Of a DNA stretch of 64,000 bases, positions 12,143-23,872 are shown piece after piece (position 1 is the stretch's first letter; each line of letters begins with the position of its first letter). The position numbers and the translations under genes were made by a program. Source of the DNA: [Phialemoniopsis] sp. UDSM-2020 (Eukaryota > Ascomycota > Sordariomycetes > Thyridiales > Thyridiaceae); the NCBI GenBank assembly GCA_018873225.1, contig JAEILZ010000001.1, positions 7,378,001 to 7,442,000 on the forward strand. Reading direction: 5' to 3'. The notes under the pieces are model-generated. The model saw only the letters and a program-made list of their open reading frames with translations, did not search any database and had not been told where the DNA came from.

Positions 12143-13166
12143 ATGGCGAGCTCAGCAACACTCGCTACAGTAGGCATCCTGTCTATAGGGGATATGGGCA
12201 TGGGCATTGCCAAGCTGCTTATTGCAAAGGGCTTCACAGTCGCTACGAATTGCAGAGGTCGAAGGTCAGTATGATACCCAGATCTCCAAATGCACATCAT
12301 GCTAATATACGCATTATAGTAAAGACACAATTTCGCGGGCCGAATCCGCCAAGGTCACCATTCTGGACTCGGATACTGACCTCGTTAGCAAGTGCGATGT
12401 CATCCTCTCCGTCGTCCCGCCCCGCGACGCCGTCGACACGGCGCAGCGCGTCTTCGACGCCGCCCAGGCCCTAGAGGCCAAGCCCGGGACGCTCTACTTC
12501 GCCGACATGAACGCCGTCGCGCCGTCGACCTGCAAGGCCATGGCCGCCACCTTTGACAAGTTGCCCGTGCCCATCCGCTTCGTGGACGGCTGCATCCTCG
12601 GCGGGCCACCTACGCCCCCCGCCGCTGAGGAGGGAGACGACAAGGACTGGTCCTGCCCGCTGATGCCGACGTCCGGCCCGCACGACTTTGCCGAGGCCTT
12701 CCCGGAGCTCGCGCGCGCGCTCAAGGCCAGGCACATCTCGCCGGACGTGGGCGCCGCCAGCGGCCTCAAGATGTGCTTCGCCAGCATGTCCAAGGGCTAC
12801 GCCGCCATCGCGACGCAGGCCTTCACGACGGCGCACCGTCTCGGCGTCCTGCCGGAGCTGCAGTCTGCCCTGGCCGAGCTGGCCCCGGCGCGCGCGAGGC
12901 AGACCGAGGCCGCGCTGGCCGGCATGCCGCCCAAGGCGTACCGGTGGGTGCGCGAGATGGAGGAGATTGCGCTCACCTTTGCCGAGGAGGGCGGGTTCGG
13001 CGAGGCGGACATGTTTCGTGGCGCGGCGGGGGTGTATCGGACGGTGGCCGAGGAGACGGTGTTGGGGGAGGAGAAGGTTGGGCAGAGGAAGAGGGGCCGG
13101 ACTGGGGAGGATGTGGCGGCTGCTGTTGCTGAGGGGATGGAGAAGAGGAGGAAGAAGAGGGATTGA
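12143..13166 (+). CDS. 6-phosphogluconate dehydrogenase-like NAD(P)-binding oxidoreductase with DUF1932 C-terminal domain
   Basis: Two exons, 12143-12264 and 12320-13166, give about 322 residues. The intron has a GTCAGT donor and an ATTATAG acceptor. The N-terminus has a Rossmann dinucleotide-binding loop (GILSIGDMGMGIAKLL) followed by a predicted cofactor-specificity position at NCRGRS. The segment CDVILSVVPPRDAVDTAQRV is typical of beta-hydroxyacid dehydrogenases. The C-terminal half, with GLKMCFASMSKGYAAIATQ, matches the helical domain (DUF1932) of 6PGDH-like proteins. The last 30 residues are highly basic (KRGRTGEDVAAAVAEGMEKRRKKRD), which is unusual for this family. The substrate cannot be told from the sequence. 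A role in hydroxy-acid or sugar-acid metabolism is inference. Confidence 0.85.
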
Positions 13167-14690
13167 AGATCGCCGGGGGTCACATGAGCATCCTCGGAGG
13201 CGAGAGGTGGACGAGCTGCTTCCCTGCTTGGGCTTGAAACACTGTCGCAATGAAACCATCTCGAGAAATCATGCCAACTAGTCGGGATACATTCCAAGAT
13301 CGTTCTAATCTACTCTTTTTTCCCCAATATTCTTTGGCCGTCTACTCCCCTCCCGTCGGTGAACAAAGAGTGTCACTTCAAGTTTGAGATGTAGATTGGA
13401 GGGCTTGAGAGGGAATCGGGCCGTCACTCCCCAAGATCATCGCCTGTGATCCACGGATTTCACCGAGTTGTGACAAGACTTGCAGGCTCACTACCAACGA
13501 GACTTCTAGAAGCTGTTGAGAACCAATCGAGTTGGTCTTTCAGGGGCCAGTGTATGTGAGATCCTGCTATACCAAGGCCGCAAGTTCTCCCTCGGGACTT
13601 CCGAAGTCGACATGCCAGGTTTGCTTCGCCCGTCCAGCTGGGACCAGATCAACATATATGGCTACATATAGCACCCACAAGCGCGAGACGGGCGCCCTGG
13701 CAACGCCACAAACGTGCCATGCCAGCTCGACAGTGTTACATGCCCCCATCGCCGGGACCAAGATCTCGGGGGACACGATACCGGATTCACAAGGCTTTGG
13801 GTTGCATTCGCATTGAGCCGGATCATGTAAGTTTCCGAACCATGCTTAGTTATGTGAGCGTGCCAACCGGTTGCATGTGAGTGCCAAACCTAAACACGAG
13901 TTGTTGGTTGGATCCGAGCCAAGGCCCGGCCGCCGGCGCGCGCGCGCAACGGTCCCGGGCGGGCGCCCCGCCACCCACTACAAGCGCAGCATCCACTAAA
14001 AAGGTAAAAACCGGCTTTTGCGCCCACACCCACACGGACCGGCTGATGACGTCCCACCTTGGCACCATGACATCCTGCTTGATCCTGCCTCCTGCCCCAG
14101 GGATAACCCAGCCTATTGCCCTGCTTTTTGCCCTGAGAGATACACCTAAGCGAGCACTGCATGATTGTCTGGTGCCGCGAGACGCACGAACCGACTGGAC
14201 CCTTTGAATACTTTACCTGTTCTGGTAAATCATCAACCTTGATTCCCAATTCTGCCGGCTTCCCAGTCTCCAGCAAACACGACCGCCATCCACTTGTTGA
14301 TACCTGTGCCTTTCCTTCTAAGCCATCTCGAACCCAGACATATAATCTTTCCCAAGTTCTCCCTTCACGAACCCCCGGCACCCTTCAGTTGACTCTCAAC
14401 GGCGCCTGTGCTCTGCCTTCACCTTCGAGGCGCGCCGCGGCTCCCGTGTAAGTCAAGGGTAGAGTGGGCCATACGTCATAATCTCACCGAACGACCACGA
14501 ACATATCAACGACGTCTCAAGAGTAACGCTGCTGAAGGCACTTGATGCCGAAGCGAACGACTTGGAGAAATCAAAAGATTCTTCTCTTCTTTTCTAGGAA
14601 GGAAGTTTTGGCAGTAGACTGCAGTTCCAGTTGGCCGCGTTGAGCCGCACAGAACCAATCTTCCATACTACCAAGCATAGTATTCCAACA
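13167..14690. other. Long intergenic region and probable long 5' leader
   Basis: About 1.5 kb without a gene I can support. The part from about 14180 to 14690 is rich in C and T with many CTTCC and CCTTC runs and likely forms the promoter and leader of the next gene. A GC-rich stretch with alternating GCGCGC occurs near 13932-13945. Confidence 0.55.
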
Positions 14691-15320
14691 ATGGAGCCAA
14701 CCCCAGCTTCGACACCCGCCCCGGCGTCCTCATCCAAGCCCACAGCCGACACGCCCTCCTCACCAAGCACAACCAAGAAGCGGCCCCGCAAGCAACAATC
14801 ACCCCTCAACACCGCAGCAAGCAACAACGACACAAGGACCCCTACGCAGTCCCGGCCCCGCCCGCGCACCCAGCAGTCACACCTCCCCAGCCCGCCGCCG
14901 AGCAGCAGCAGCAACAATCGCACATCCTCTTCCAAGAAGACATACTTCCCCGCCGAGCCCAAGCCGCGCCCCGTCCGGCGGGCGCTCACGCCGCCGCCGG
15001 CCCCGGCAAAGGTGGTGCCCAACTACATCTCCTCTCCCGACGAGGACGAAGGTTCAGAAGAGTATGATGAGGAGGACGAGGACGAATACTACGACGACTA
15101 CGAGGACGGCGGCTACGACCAGCAGGTGTACCCGTACAACCCCCAGCAACAACAACAGCAGATGGTACAGCAACAGCAAGTACAACAACAGCAAGCTCTA
15201 CAGCAGCAGGCGCCGCAGCAGAAGCAAAAGGGCCTACGGGTGGCGCTCGAGCTGAACCTCGAGGTGGAGATCATGCTCAAGGCGCATATACACGGAGACT
15301 TGACGCTCGCTTTGCTATAG
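14691..15320 (+). CDS. Low-complexity protein with a short structured C-terminal peptide
   Basis: A single exon of 209 residues starting at MEPTPASTP. Residues 1-110 are rich in Pro, Ser, Thr and Lys and look disordered, with KKRPRK as a possible nuclear signal. Residues 120-145 form an acidic patch of Asp, Glu and Tyr, followed by a Gln-rich run coded by CAG/CAA repeats. The last 28 residues are different: GLRVALELNLEVEIMLKAHI alternates hydrophobic and charged residues, suggesting strands or an amphipathic helix, and ends HGDLTLALL. I recall similar endings in other Pezizomycotina proteins of unknown role, so the tail is probably the conserved part. No function can be assigned. Confidence 0.75.
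   Translation: MEPTPASTPAPASSSKPTADTPSSPSTTKKRPRKQQSPLNTAASNNDTRTPTQSRPRPRTQQSHLPSPPPSSSSNNRTSSSKKTYFPAEPKPRPVRRALTPPPAPAKVVPNYISSPDEDEGSEEYDEEDEDEYYDDYEDGGYDQQVYPYNPQQQQQQMVQQQQVQQQQALQQQAPQQKQKGLRVALELNLEVEIMLKAHIHGDLTLALL
15128..15230 (+). repeat. CAG/CAA microsatellite encoding poly-Gln
   Basis: Imperfect CAG and CAA triplets encode a Gln-rich run interrupted by Met, Val, Ala and Leu within the low-complexity protein. Such tracts commonly vary in length between strains. Confidence 0.9.
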
Positions 15321-15776
15321 CACAGGCGCACCACCTGGCACGATGCTATGTCTCCGCGTATGCTATGTATGCCAAGCATGACGCTGGAAGAGAAAGACGA
15401 GGAATCCTTGGTTCTGATGATTTGGTGCTTTTGATGACTGGAGTTTGCAATCTTGTATTACCACTTTGAATGCCTTATAATGACATGTACTGGGACGGCT
15501 AGTTTTGCTTTCTTTTGCACTCTCCACGATCAAAATTTGTATATGGCGTTTCAAGAAGAGTAGATCGCGAGGTACTTTTATGTTTTCATAGCTACCATGG
15601 ACAATATCATAGCCGAGAGAGAAAAAGTTGACAGTGAAAGGGACCAGATCTGCGTGATTTCAACCTATTTTCGACCGTCCGTCCTTTCACCCGGGTGATC
15701 TGTAGTAGTGTCACAAGAACGACTCTCCAGAGTTCTTTTGTGTACAAGTTTTCCCCCTCCTCCGCTCCGGATGCCA
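15321..15776. other. Convergent 3' regions
   Basis: Holds the 3' ends of the low-complexity gene (plus strand) and the ALY/REF gene (minus strand). It is AT-richer than the flanks and I see no gene in it. Confidence 0.65.
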
Positions 15777-17395
15777 TTACTCAATCATCATATCGTCGCC
15801 AGTAACCCCCGTCTCCGCCTTGTCCGCCGCCGGAGCAGCGGCCGGAGCGTTGAAGTAGTCATTCATCTCGGCGTCTAGCTCCTCCTGTGTCTTCTTCGGC
15901 CTTCCCTCCCTGCCGCGACGCTCACCGCCCTCGCCGCGCTGGCCACCGCCGCGTCTCTCACCTCCGCCCCTCCGGTCGCCCGGACGACGACCGCCGCCGC
16001 CACCACCTCCACCGTTACGGCGGCCTCTAGGCTGGGGGCTTCGCGAGCGCGAGCGCCTGCCGGGGACGTACCGATCGATGCCTCTGCGAGCGGCCTCCTC
16101 GTCCAGGTCGCGGCCGGGCGAGAGAGAGCGGTTGCGTCCACCGCCCGGTGCCGTGATGCGCTCCGACAACGGACGACCGGGCTTAACAGCCGTGTCGAAG
16201 GGGTTGCGGCGACCGCCAGAGCCCAGCGGTACGATGGTCAGTCGGATAGGTTGGCCTAGATTAGCACCTATATTAGTACCGAGTACTACATCTACGACTG
16301 CTCATAATCATGACTGACCTGCAGCATTCGCACCGTCATACTCGCGCAGTGCCTGCTTGGCATCCTCGTAAGTCTGATAGGTGACATACGCGACGCCCTC
16401 GGAGCGTCCGGCGCGGTCGTAGACTAGCTCGAGCTTGGTGATGGGTCCGATCTTTTCGAAGAGCCCCTGTTTTCTGGTCAGTATGACCTGAGCGGAGTAG
16501 AATGATGTTGGGATTTGTTCATACTGTCAAGTCGTCTTCTGTCAACTCGTAGTGGACATTCTCCACTCGAATCTTGGCGCCTCGGGATTCGCTGAGCAGA
16601 CTGTCGTATTAGGAATATGCTCGTATACTCAAGAACAGGGCGCAACGGGAACCGACCTTGAATGATTGCCTTCGTCACGTCGTGGTCGAGGACCTCTTGA
16701 GTGGCGAGGTGCTGTCGGTCCAAGTGTCAGCCTTATATAATGACGTTGTAGTTGTTTCTCATCGCGATCGACGTACCACTGTCATCGAATCTGTCATGGA
16801 CCCATTCGCTGTAGGAGAACACGACTGTCAGTCGCATTCCATCACCCAAGTCGTACTCCTCAAACAGTACTCACGTGTCCAAGTTGCGAGAAGGTTCATC
16901 ACGATAAGACTGTTATCCGTCGCAGAGAAGAGCGCCATGTTAGCCGACTTAATCTCAAGGGTTTGCTGCTGTTACCTCCCCCCGGTCGCGCGTCTTCGGA
17001 GTAGTCCCTGCCGTCGGAGAAAGAGCAACGTATAGTTCGAATGCCTCGACGAGGTTCCAACAAGGAGGGTGTCTTGACCGGAAGAAGGGTTCGGAAATTC
17101 TTGGACTAGGAAGGAGGAGGGACAGGAGAATCAACCTGTCGAGAGTCTGTTATCAGCAAGTTCTCATACTTGGCTTGACAATGCGAGGAACCAACCTTTC
17201 TGATGCCATCGCGTGGGTAGGATTCCTGCCTGTCACGGCGTCGTTGATTCCCTCGGGGACCCCGCGAGCCGCTGCCGCCGCCAGATTGGCCGCCCTGTAC
17301 ATTGTCCGGTCAGTCACACCCAGATAAACAGTCTTTGGTCTTTAGTTGTATCGTACCTTGCGCTCTGCGAGAATCTCGTCAAGACTGCGATCCAT
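15777..17395 (-). CDS. ALY/REF-type RNA-annealing and mRNA export factor (Yra1/Mlo3 family)
   Basis: Eight exons on the minus strand: 17357-17395, 17196-17294, 16875-16909, 16777-16808, 16657-16711, 16525-16600, 16319-16466 and 15777-16255, giving about 320 residues. The start MDRSLDEILAERK is the family's conserved N-terminal UAP56-binding motif. An RRM lies at about residues 96-165, with RNP2-like IRVENVHYEL and RNP1-like RSEGVAYVTY. An Arg-Gly-rich and RS-containing region follows (RRSRSRSPQPRGRR), then an acidic helix (PKKTQEELDAEMNDYF), the second UAP56-contact motif. The protein loads the export receptor onto spliced mRNA in the nucleus. All introns are 56-66 bases except the second, which is 286 bases. 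Confidence 0.92.
16910..17195 (-). other. Unusually long second intron of the ALY/REF gene
   Basis: This 286-base intron has a GTTGGT donor, a GGCTAAC branch and a GATAACAG acceptor, and is over four times longer than the other six introns of the gene. It contains several stops in every frame and other AG sites that could serve as alternative acceptors, for example CGACAG at 17136-17141. Confidence 0.75.
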
Positions 17396-18152
17396 GATGA
17401 CTTTGTATGAGGTGATGATCACACAGAACAAAGTGAGGTGGGTTTGTAAAGAGTGAGGCAGAGTGAGGGAGGTGGTCAGTGCCAGTAAGTTTAGGCTTAT
17501 GGGGTCGCCAGGCCGTGCCAATTCTGCCGCCTCCTAAACAGACAGGGGTGTGTAGAACTGACACCGCCTACTTTATTAGCGACCAACCAGGTTGACAAGC
17601 TCCAGCTGACACTGCCTTGTCCACCGCCTTGAACGCAACTCACTCTCCTTCACATTCCCTATGTCTTTGATTATATACCCGGGCCACTCTAGTTGTTAAG
17701 AGACAAGTCACAAGTCACAATCACAATCACAGTTGAGATGGGAAGAGTAGGGGTTTTTTTGAAAATCATATTTTTCACCTGGTTGACCTAATCTCAACCA
17801 CAGACACAATCGACAAAGGAAAACTAGAATGAAATGAGAATTGCGCAAGTACTGCTTATTATCTCGCAGTTGAGGCACCGAGCACCTTCCCTTGCTATTA
17901 GGTAAAAGCGGGAAGCCTCGAGACCCTGGAAATGCAAAGCCACTTTTGTGTAGAATCGTCACAAAGTTGCGCAACAACGCCGGTAACCCGGCCCATGCAA
18001 CTTTTGTCCTCCGCGTCTATCGAACAGCGCAAACACTGATGCTCCCGAGCCCCAAAAAAGTCGACAAGCTGAAAATCGGTGCGTATGATATTCGGATGTA
18101 GAGGTAAGGAGGATACGATTGGATCTTGGTGGGGGTGGTTGTCGCCGAGGAT
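17396..18152. other. Intergenic region between ALY/REF and eIF4A
   Basis: Both flanking genes are on the minus strand, so this holds the 3' end of eIF4A and the promoter of ALY/REF. A short CACAAGTCACAATCACAATC repeat lies near 17706. No gene is seen. Confidence 0.6.
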
Positions 18153-19658
18153 TTAAATGAGGTCGGCAACGTTCATGGGCATCTCCTCAATCTGGGTGCT
18201 GTAGAACTGCTCGATCTCACGCATCATGCGCACATCCTCGGCGGTAACGAAGTTGATGGCGACACCCTTTCGTCCGAAACGACCACCACGACCGATACGG
18301 TGAATGTAGTTCTCACGGTTGGCGGGAAGGTCGTAGTTGATGACCAGGGAGACCTGCTGGACATCGATACCACGGGCCAGAAGGTCAGTGGCGATCAGGA
18401 CACGCGAGGAGCCGGATCGGAACTCCTTCATAATCAGGTCACGCTGAGCCTGGTCCATGTCACCGTGCATAGCCGAGACGGTGAAGTCGCGGGCAGTGAG
18501 CTTATCGGTGAGCCAGTCGACCTTCCGGCGGGTGTTGCAGAAGATGACGGCCTGGGTGATGGTGACCGTCTCGTACAGGTCGGAGAGGGTGTCGAGCTTC
18601 CACTCCTCCTTCTCAACGGCAATGTAGAACTGCTTGATACCCTCCAGGGTAAGCTCGTCCTTCTTGACCAGGATGCGGACAGGGTCGCGCATGAACTTGG
18701 TGGTGACCTCGAGGACGTCCTGGGGCATGGTGGCAGACAGCAGGACGACCTGGGTGGACTGCGGCAGCAGCTGGAAGATGTCATAGATCTGCTCGGTGAA
18801 ACCGCGAGACAGCATCTCATCGGCCTCGTCCAGGACGAACATCTTCATCGAGTCGGTCTTGAGGAAGCGGCGCTGGATCATGTCGTGGACACGGCCGGGG
18901 GTACCGACGACGACCTGGGGACCGTCCTGGAGGGCCTTCATGTCGTCGCGGACGCTGGTACCACCAATGCAGGCATGGCACTCAACGTTCATGAAGTCGC
19001 CAATGGCGACAACGACCTTCTGGATCTGCTGGGCCAGCTCACGGGTGGGAGCGAGGATGAGGGCCTGGCACTGCTTGATGTTGGGGTCGATCTTCTGCAG
19101 AACGGAGATAGAGAAAGTAGCGGTCTTGCCAGTACCGGACTGGGCCTGAGCAATGACATCGTGGCCTGGAGGGAAACTTGATTAGTCTTGGGCCACTCGA
19201 CATGGACTTGCCCACAGGGGCCTTGAGTGCATCGGACGTACCCTTGATGACGGGCATGATAGCGCGCTGCTGGATAGCAGAGGGGCGCTCGAAGCCATAA
19301 GCGTAGACACCGCGAAGGAGCTCAGCCTTCAGGTTCATCTCGTCAAACGAGTCGACGGTCTCGTCATAGTTGGACTCGATCTGTCCTGCAAACACAATAA
19401 TATTAGTATATGATTTATTATCGCAGAGAAAGGATTTGCATTTCGAGATGCCATTCGTGGTGGTAGTTTGTCTGGGGAAGGAGGGCCCCGCCAGTCATCG
19501 CGAATTTTCGGAAAACGTGCAGGGAGCACAAAGCCGCAGACCAGGGGTTGCGTTGGCGCATATCCTTCCCAAGACAAAAAACTACCCCTGGACTCGAAGC
19601 TGGAGGAGGATCTTCACATACCCTCGGGGACGTCCTCGAGTCCCTTGTCGGTAGCCAT
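18153..19658 (-). CDS. TIF1: ATP-dependent RNA helicase eIF4A
   Basis: Unwinds leader secondary structure during translation initiation as part of eIF4F. Three minus-strand exons, 19622-19658, 19242-19385 and 18153-19165, give 397 residues, the standard length. Visible motifs are the Q-motif region with [12 protein letters not shown], Walker A in AQSGTGKT (around residues 68-75), [23 protein letters not shown], the SAT motif, RGIDVQQV and the arginine-finger motif [13 protein letters not shown]. The C-terminus MPMNVADLI is typical. Intron 1 is 236 bases with a TACTAAT branch and TTTGCAG acceptor. Intron 2 is 76 bases with GACTAATC and TCCAG. It is preceded by a long, pyrimidine-rich upstream region, as expected of a strongly expressed gene. 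Gene name by homology to yeast TIF1/TIF2. Confidence 0.98.
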
Positions 19659-20831
19659 GATTGCGGTAGAGTTGCAAGAAGATCTAGATCACAAGCCCTG
19701 CTTGAGATCTAGATGGAGGTGAAGTGAGATGGTGGGGTTTTTTCCGTAGAGAAAAAAATCTACAGGAGTCTTATCAAAGACAATCGCTGTAGAAACTCAA
19801 ATAAAACGTAAGAAATGAACTAGACTCGAATGCTCTCAAGAAGAATGAGAGCTCAAATCTAGACAAAAAGTGGTGTTCCTGTTGATGTTGTTGTGGTTGA
19901 GAGGTTTGGGTGAGAGGGAGGAAGGAGGAGGGAGGCGCGCTGCTCTCTAAAAGGTGAGGAGGGTTGGAAAAAAAAAATTCGGGCGATCTGATGTCAACCT
20001 GAGGCAAACTTTCTCTTTTGGTGGGTGGTGCTGTGCGTGCGCGCAAAAGTGGATGTGGGATGGGAATTTGCTAGTGAGAGACGGGCAACTCTCAAGGCGA
20101 CCTGAGAAAAGGGCGGGGCAAAAAGTCACCCAGAAATCAAGGTGACCAGGGTTCCACAGCCAGACACTACATACACACTTCAGGTACTGGGAAAGCTTTC
20201 ACTGTAGAGTGGGATAAATTCCTGGGAATCTAGGCACTTGGAGATCACAGCCCTCGGTTCGACCAGTCAGTCGAGTCACTCTAGGTAGTCATTCAATCAG
20301 TCACGCATGTGCATGCATGGCCGGCCAGCCGGCCTAAGAGATAGGTACCTAGTGGCGCTCAACCCTCTTGTGGGCGACCAGAGGTGAGAAAAAGGTTGTT
20401 ATTGCCCCAATGAAAAAAAAATTATGGCTCCCATGCATGGATCTCGCACGCCTCGATATCTCTTTTGGTGGTGGGGCTCGCTGCTCCCTAGAGAAGTAGG
20501 TACCTGCAAATTGATGCCAAAATTTCCACAGTGGTCGTACCACGGCCGATATGCGACCTCGAAACTCATGATTCGATTCATCCCACCTTGACCCCGATCA
20601 TCTGCTTGAAGAGAAAGCTATTTTTTTCATCCATTGACTCACCCAACAATGACTGGTTAAGGGCTCATGATCTCTAATCCCGGTTAACGCAATTCGAAAG
20701 TCTGACTTGTCCCAGGCAGCAATCTCAATCTTACTCACTACCAGGTGTTATTCGGGACTGGTCTTGTTCCATCTTTCGTCTAAGTCGCTACGCCGCCACC
20801 AGTACCCGTCACCCTTCAGTCTAAACTGGAG
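19659..20831. promoter_or_regulatory. Divergent promoter region of eIF4A and the F-box/JmjC gene
   Basis: About 1.2 kb between two divergently transcribed genes. On the minus strand the eIF4A side has T- and C-rich tracts (around 19740-19980), as in strong fungal promoters. A run of related TAGGTACCT-type words occurs near 20341-20505. No coding region is supported. Confidence 0.5.
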
Positions 20832-22361
20832 ATGCCACACGCCAATGAAGAAGATGGAGACCTTCCTGTACAGTCATCAATTCCCTTGCATCCCTTAGGG
20901 ATCAAACCTCTGGGAAACCAGTACATCTCCAATGTACCAAATGCCCGGAGACGTATTGGGAAGTTCCAGGCCTTGCCCGATGAGGTGTTGATGCTCTTAT
21001 TCGAAACCTTGGATCAACATAGCCTGAGAATTTTGGGCTATTCTTGTAGATTTTTGTTTGCGTTCTGTCTGTGCGAGGAGCTGTGGAAGCCTCTTTTCCT
21101 AGAGTGAGTTTGAGGTCACCCCGATACTTGCAACTTACATCAGAAGAAACGTGGATACTGATAGAGGATTAGATCTCACGCCCAGACGCCACGTGCATTC
21201 ACATGGCACGGATCTTGGAGATCCACGCTTCTGGAACTACCTCAAGACAAACAGATTCAGGTCGAATGCAGCAATGTCTTCTCTGATGTCTTGCACCGAC
21301 CTTTTGTCTGCAGCCATGTGGCGTTGACTCGCTTTACGACTGGCATTCCAAAGGCAAATCAGATACGACGCTTCGAAGATTTGTCATACGACGAGTTTGC
21401 AGCAAATTGGAGCAATGTCCCTTTCGTCCTGACCAAGTGTATCCAGTCGTGGCCTGTGTCGCAGCAGTGGACCATCGACGAGCTCCTGGCAAGGTATCCC
21501 GAGGTGGAATTCAGAGCAGAGGCGGTCGACTGGCCTTTCTCGACCTATTGCCAGTATATGCGCAATAGCCAGGACGAGAGTCCCCTATACTTGTTTGACC
21601 GACGGTTCGCTGAAAAGATGGGACTGAAGGTGGGAAAGGGCGAGGGCAACGCGTACCGCAAGCCCGACTGCTTCGGACCTGACCTTTTCGGACTGCTCGG
21701 CGATGAGCGCCCTGCCCACAGGTGGCTCATCATTGGGCCAGAACGCAGCGGGTCGACCTTCCACAAGGACCCGAACGGAACGAGCGCGTGGAACGCGGTG
21801 ATCCAGGGAGCCAAATACTGGATCATGTTTCCGCCAACCGTGGATGTGCCTGGCGTCTACGTGTCCAAGGACAACAGCGAGGTGACAAGTCCGCTGAGTA
21901 TCGCCGAGTGGCTTTTCGAGTTTCACGCCGAGGCCCGGCAGCTGCCCGAGTGTGTCGAGGGTATCTGCCGCGCAGGGGAGATCCTTCACGTGCCCAGCGG
22001 CTGGTGGCACCTCGTCGTCAACCTGGAGGACGGCATTGCGCTGACACAAAATTTTGTCCCCAAGGCCCACCTCGGCGAGGTACTCTCGTTCTTGCGTGAC
22101 CGCGCCGACCAGGTCACAGGATTCAAGAGGGAGGTCACTGACCCATACAGGCTCTTCGCCGAGCGGCTGGAGCAGCAGTACCCGGACTTGTTCCAGGAGG
22201 CGCAGGAGGAGCTGGAACGGAGAAATGGGCGCAAGAAACGGACGTGGGATCTGGCGATAGGTACCGGCGACGGCGACGGCGACGGCGAGTCAACCTCGCA
22301 AGCAGGAGGCGGTTTTACCTTTGGTTTCGGTGGCGGCGATGACGATGACGAGATACCCTAG
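20832..22361 (+). CDS. F-box and JmjC domain protein, JMJD6-like oxygenase
   Basis: Two exons, 20832-21103 and 21167-22361, give about 488 residues. An F-box-like segment at about residues 44-90 (QALPDEVLMLLFETL) precedes a cupin JmjC domain. The Fe(II) ligands are intact: His290 and Asp292 in STFHKDPNGTSAWN and His372 in VPSGWWHLVVNL, the same arrangement as human JMJD6. The linker SWRSTLLELP after the F-box is also seen in JMJD6 relatives. The tail is acidic (GDGDGDGES, GGDDDDEIP). JMJD6-type enzymes use 2-oxoglutarate to hydroxylate lysines of splicing factors or demethylate Arg; the fungal substrate is unknown. The acceptor is the second AG of ATAGAG, chosen because it alone keeps the frame. 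Confidence 0.88.
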
Positions 22362-23872
22362 AGATAGATTAGAGAGCGGGACGCCAGAGAACTTGCATCT
22401 AGACAAGCAAGAATAAGCGATTTTGAGTTGACCAACGACTACAAAAACAAAGTAGTGCCTAGACTGTGACTATTGGGGCTGCCCAGCCTATCTGTCAGAC
22501 TGTCTCTCCTCGAAGATGGCAGTACATGGACACAAGTACCATCGGGGTACGGGTGGGGGTCCATCAGCCCCTGAGAGTGACGCCCGTGGCTGCGCATCCG
22601 CATCCAGTCTGGCCAGCCCCGAGGACAGACAACTGGGCAGCTCTCGAATAAGACAGTGAGTACTTGTCCTTACATTGTATGGTTCATCAAAGATCAAAGG
22701 CAGCCAGCCACACCCTGAAAGAAAGCAAACACGGGACGCAACCAACTGATCAACATCAACATCAATCCAAGGATTATAAAGGTAGCGCGTAGGTTGAAGT
22801 AAAGCTCGGTAGTAGTCCAAGAGCCGGGCCACGATCAGACTCTAAAATCGAGAGAAGTCTCTTTAAAGTCCGGAGTCTGGGGCCAGTGCCAAAGTAGTGA
22901 GTAGAAGGGGCCGCTGGGACATAGTTAGACATCTGTAAGAATAGTTAACATTGATGTGCAGCCTGGCGCTCATTCGTCGCCCATCTAAAGCAAAGTACTA
23001 CCTAGTATCCAGCTTGAACCGAAGACGGCTAGCCCCACAGGAGGTCCTTAGTTCAGTGCATCATTAACCTTCTGTCCCACCGTAAGTCCATCTCATCACT
23101 GTTGATTGAAACCCCATCATCCCTCCCAAAGTCCAGCTCGTGTCAGCAGAGCCTCTCGATAACAGCTGAACACTCCAGTCTTGTTTGTCTCCCCCCCAAA
23201 CCAATCTCTCATCTGTCCTCCCTCGTCATCTTTCTTGTGTTTCCTGACACGGGGTGTATTCTTGGTCTGTTCCCTTGTAACCCTCCATCTTTTTTGGAAT
23301 CGACCATTTCCCTCTTCAATACGGAAACACCCACCCCTGACGGGAGTCGAGGCCGGAATTGCGTGTCTGTTATCAGCGCTGCCCGCCTTACTATCAACCC
23401 ACGCCGCCCGCGACCATGACACCATGCTGGTAGGCGACGACTGCGACGCCTCGACAGCCTACACCCGATTGCCTTTTCGCCCGTTTAACGAGCTCGCCCA
23501 TGCGACGCTTCTTTTGCTTGTGTCTCGACCTGTCTTCCGCCCCGAGTCTGTCTTTCACCGCACATTCGTTCTTTGCTCCTCTTCGGCCAGCCATTTCCCC
23601 GACCCGCACCACGACGACCACGAATACGACCACCGCCGCGGCCTCCTCCCCCCAGCTCCATCACTCCTCGAACGCTGACAGCAGGAGGCGGGCGAAGTCA
23701 GCCTCACTACTACTGGTCCTTTGGCGTCCACAAGCCATCTAGCACCAGCTTATAAACTAATCAATCATCTCCTTCTCACCACCCGATAATACTCGAAACA
23801 TAATAACCCTCCCCTTGTTCCTTTCGAATTATTGCTGCGACCAGCGATCGCGTTCAAGGCCGCTACACAAAT
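22362..23872. other. Long upstream region of the CCCH/Smr gene
   Basis: About 1.5 kb with no supported gene. From about 23100 to 23870 it is strongly pyrimidine-rich on the plus strand, suggesting a long 5' leader. An upstream open frame starts at the ATG near 23424 and runs about 84 codons to 23678. Its protein is low-complexity and I do not treat it as a gene. Confidence 0.5.

Noticed and set aside
18126..19181. A 351-codon open frame on the plus strand
   Set aside because: It is the antisense shadow of eIF4A; the minus strand has all helicase motifs in frame.
20250..20290. GGTTCGA-like box resembling a tRNA T-arm
   Set aside because: No matching acceptor, D or anticodon arms can be folded around it.
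23181..23678. A 165-codon frame upstream of the CCCH/Smr gene
   Set aside because: Composition is Ser/Leu/Pro low complexity, in a pyrimidine-rich leader; at most it contains an upstream open frame.
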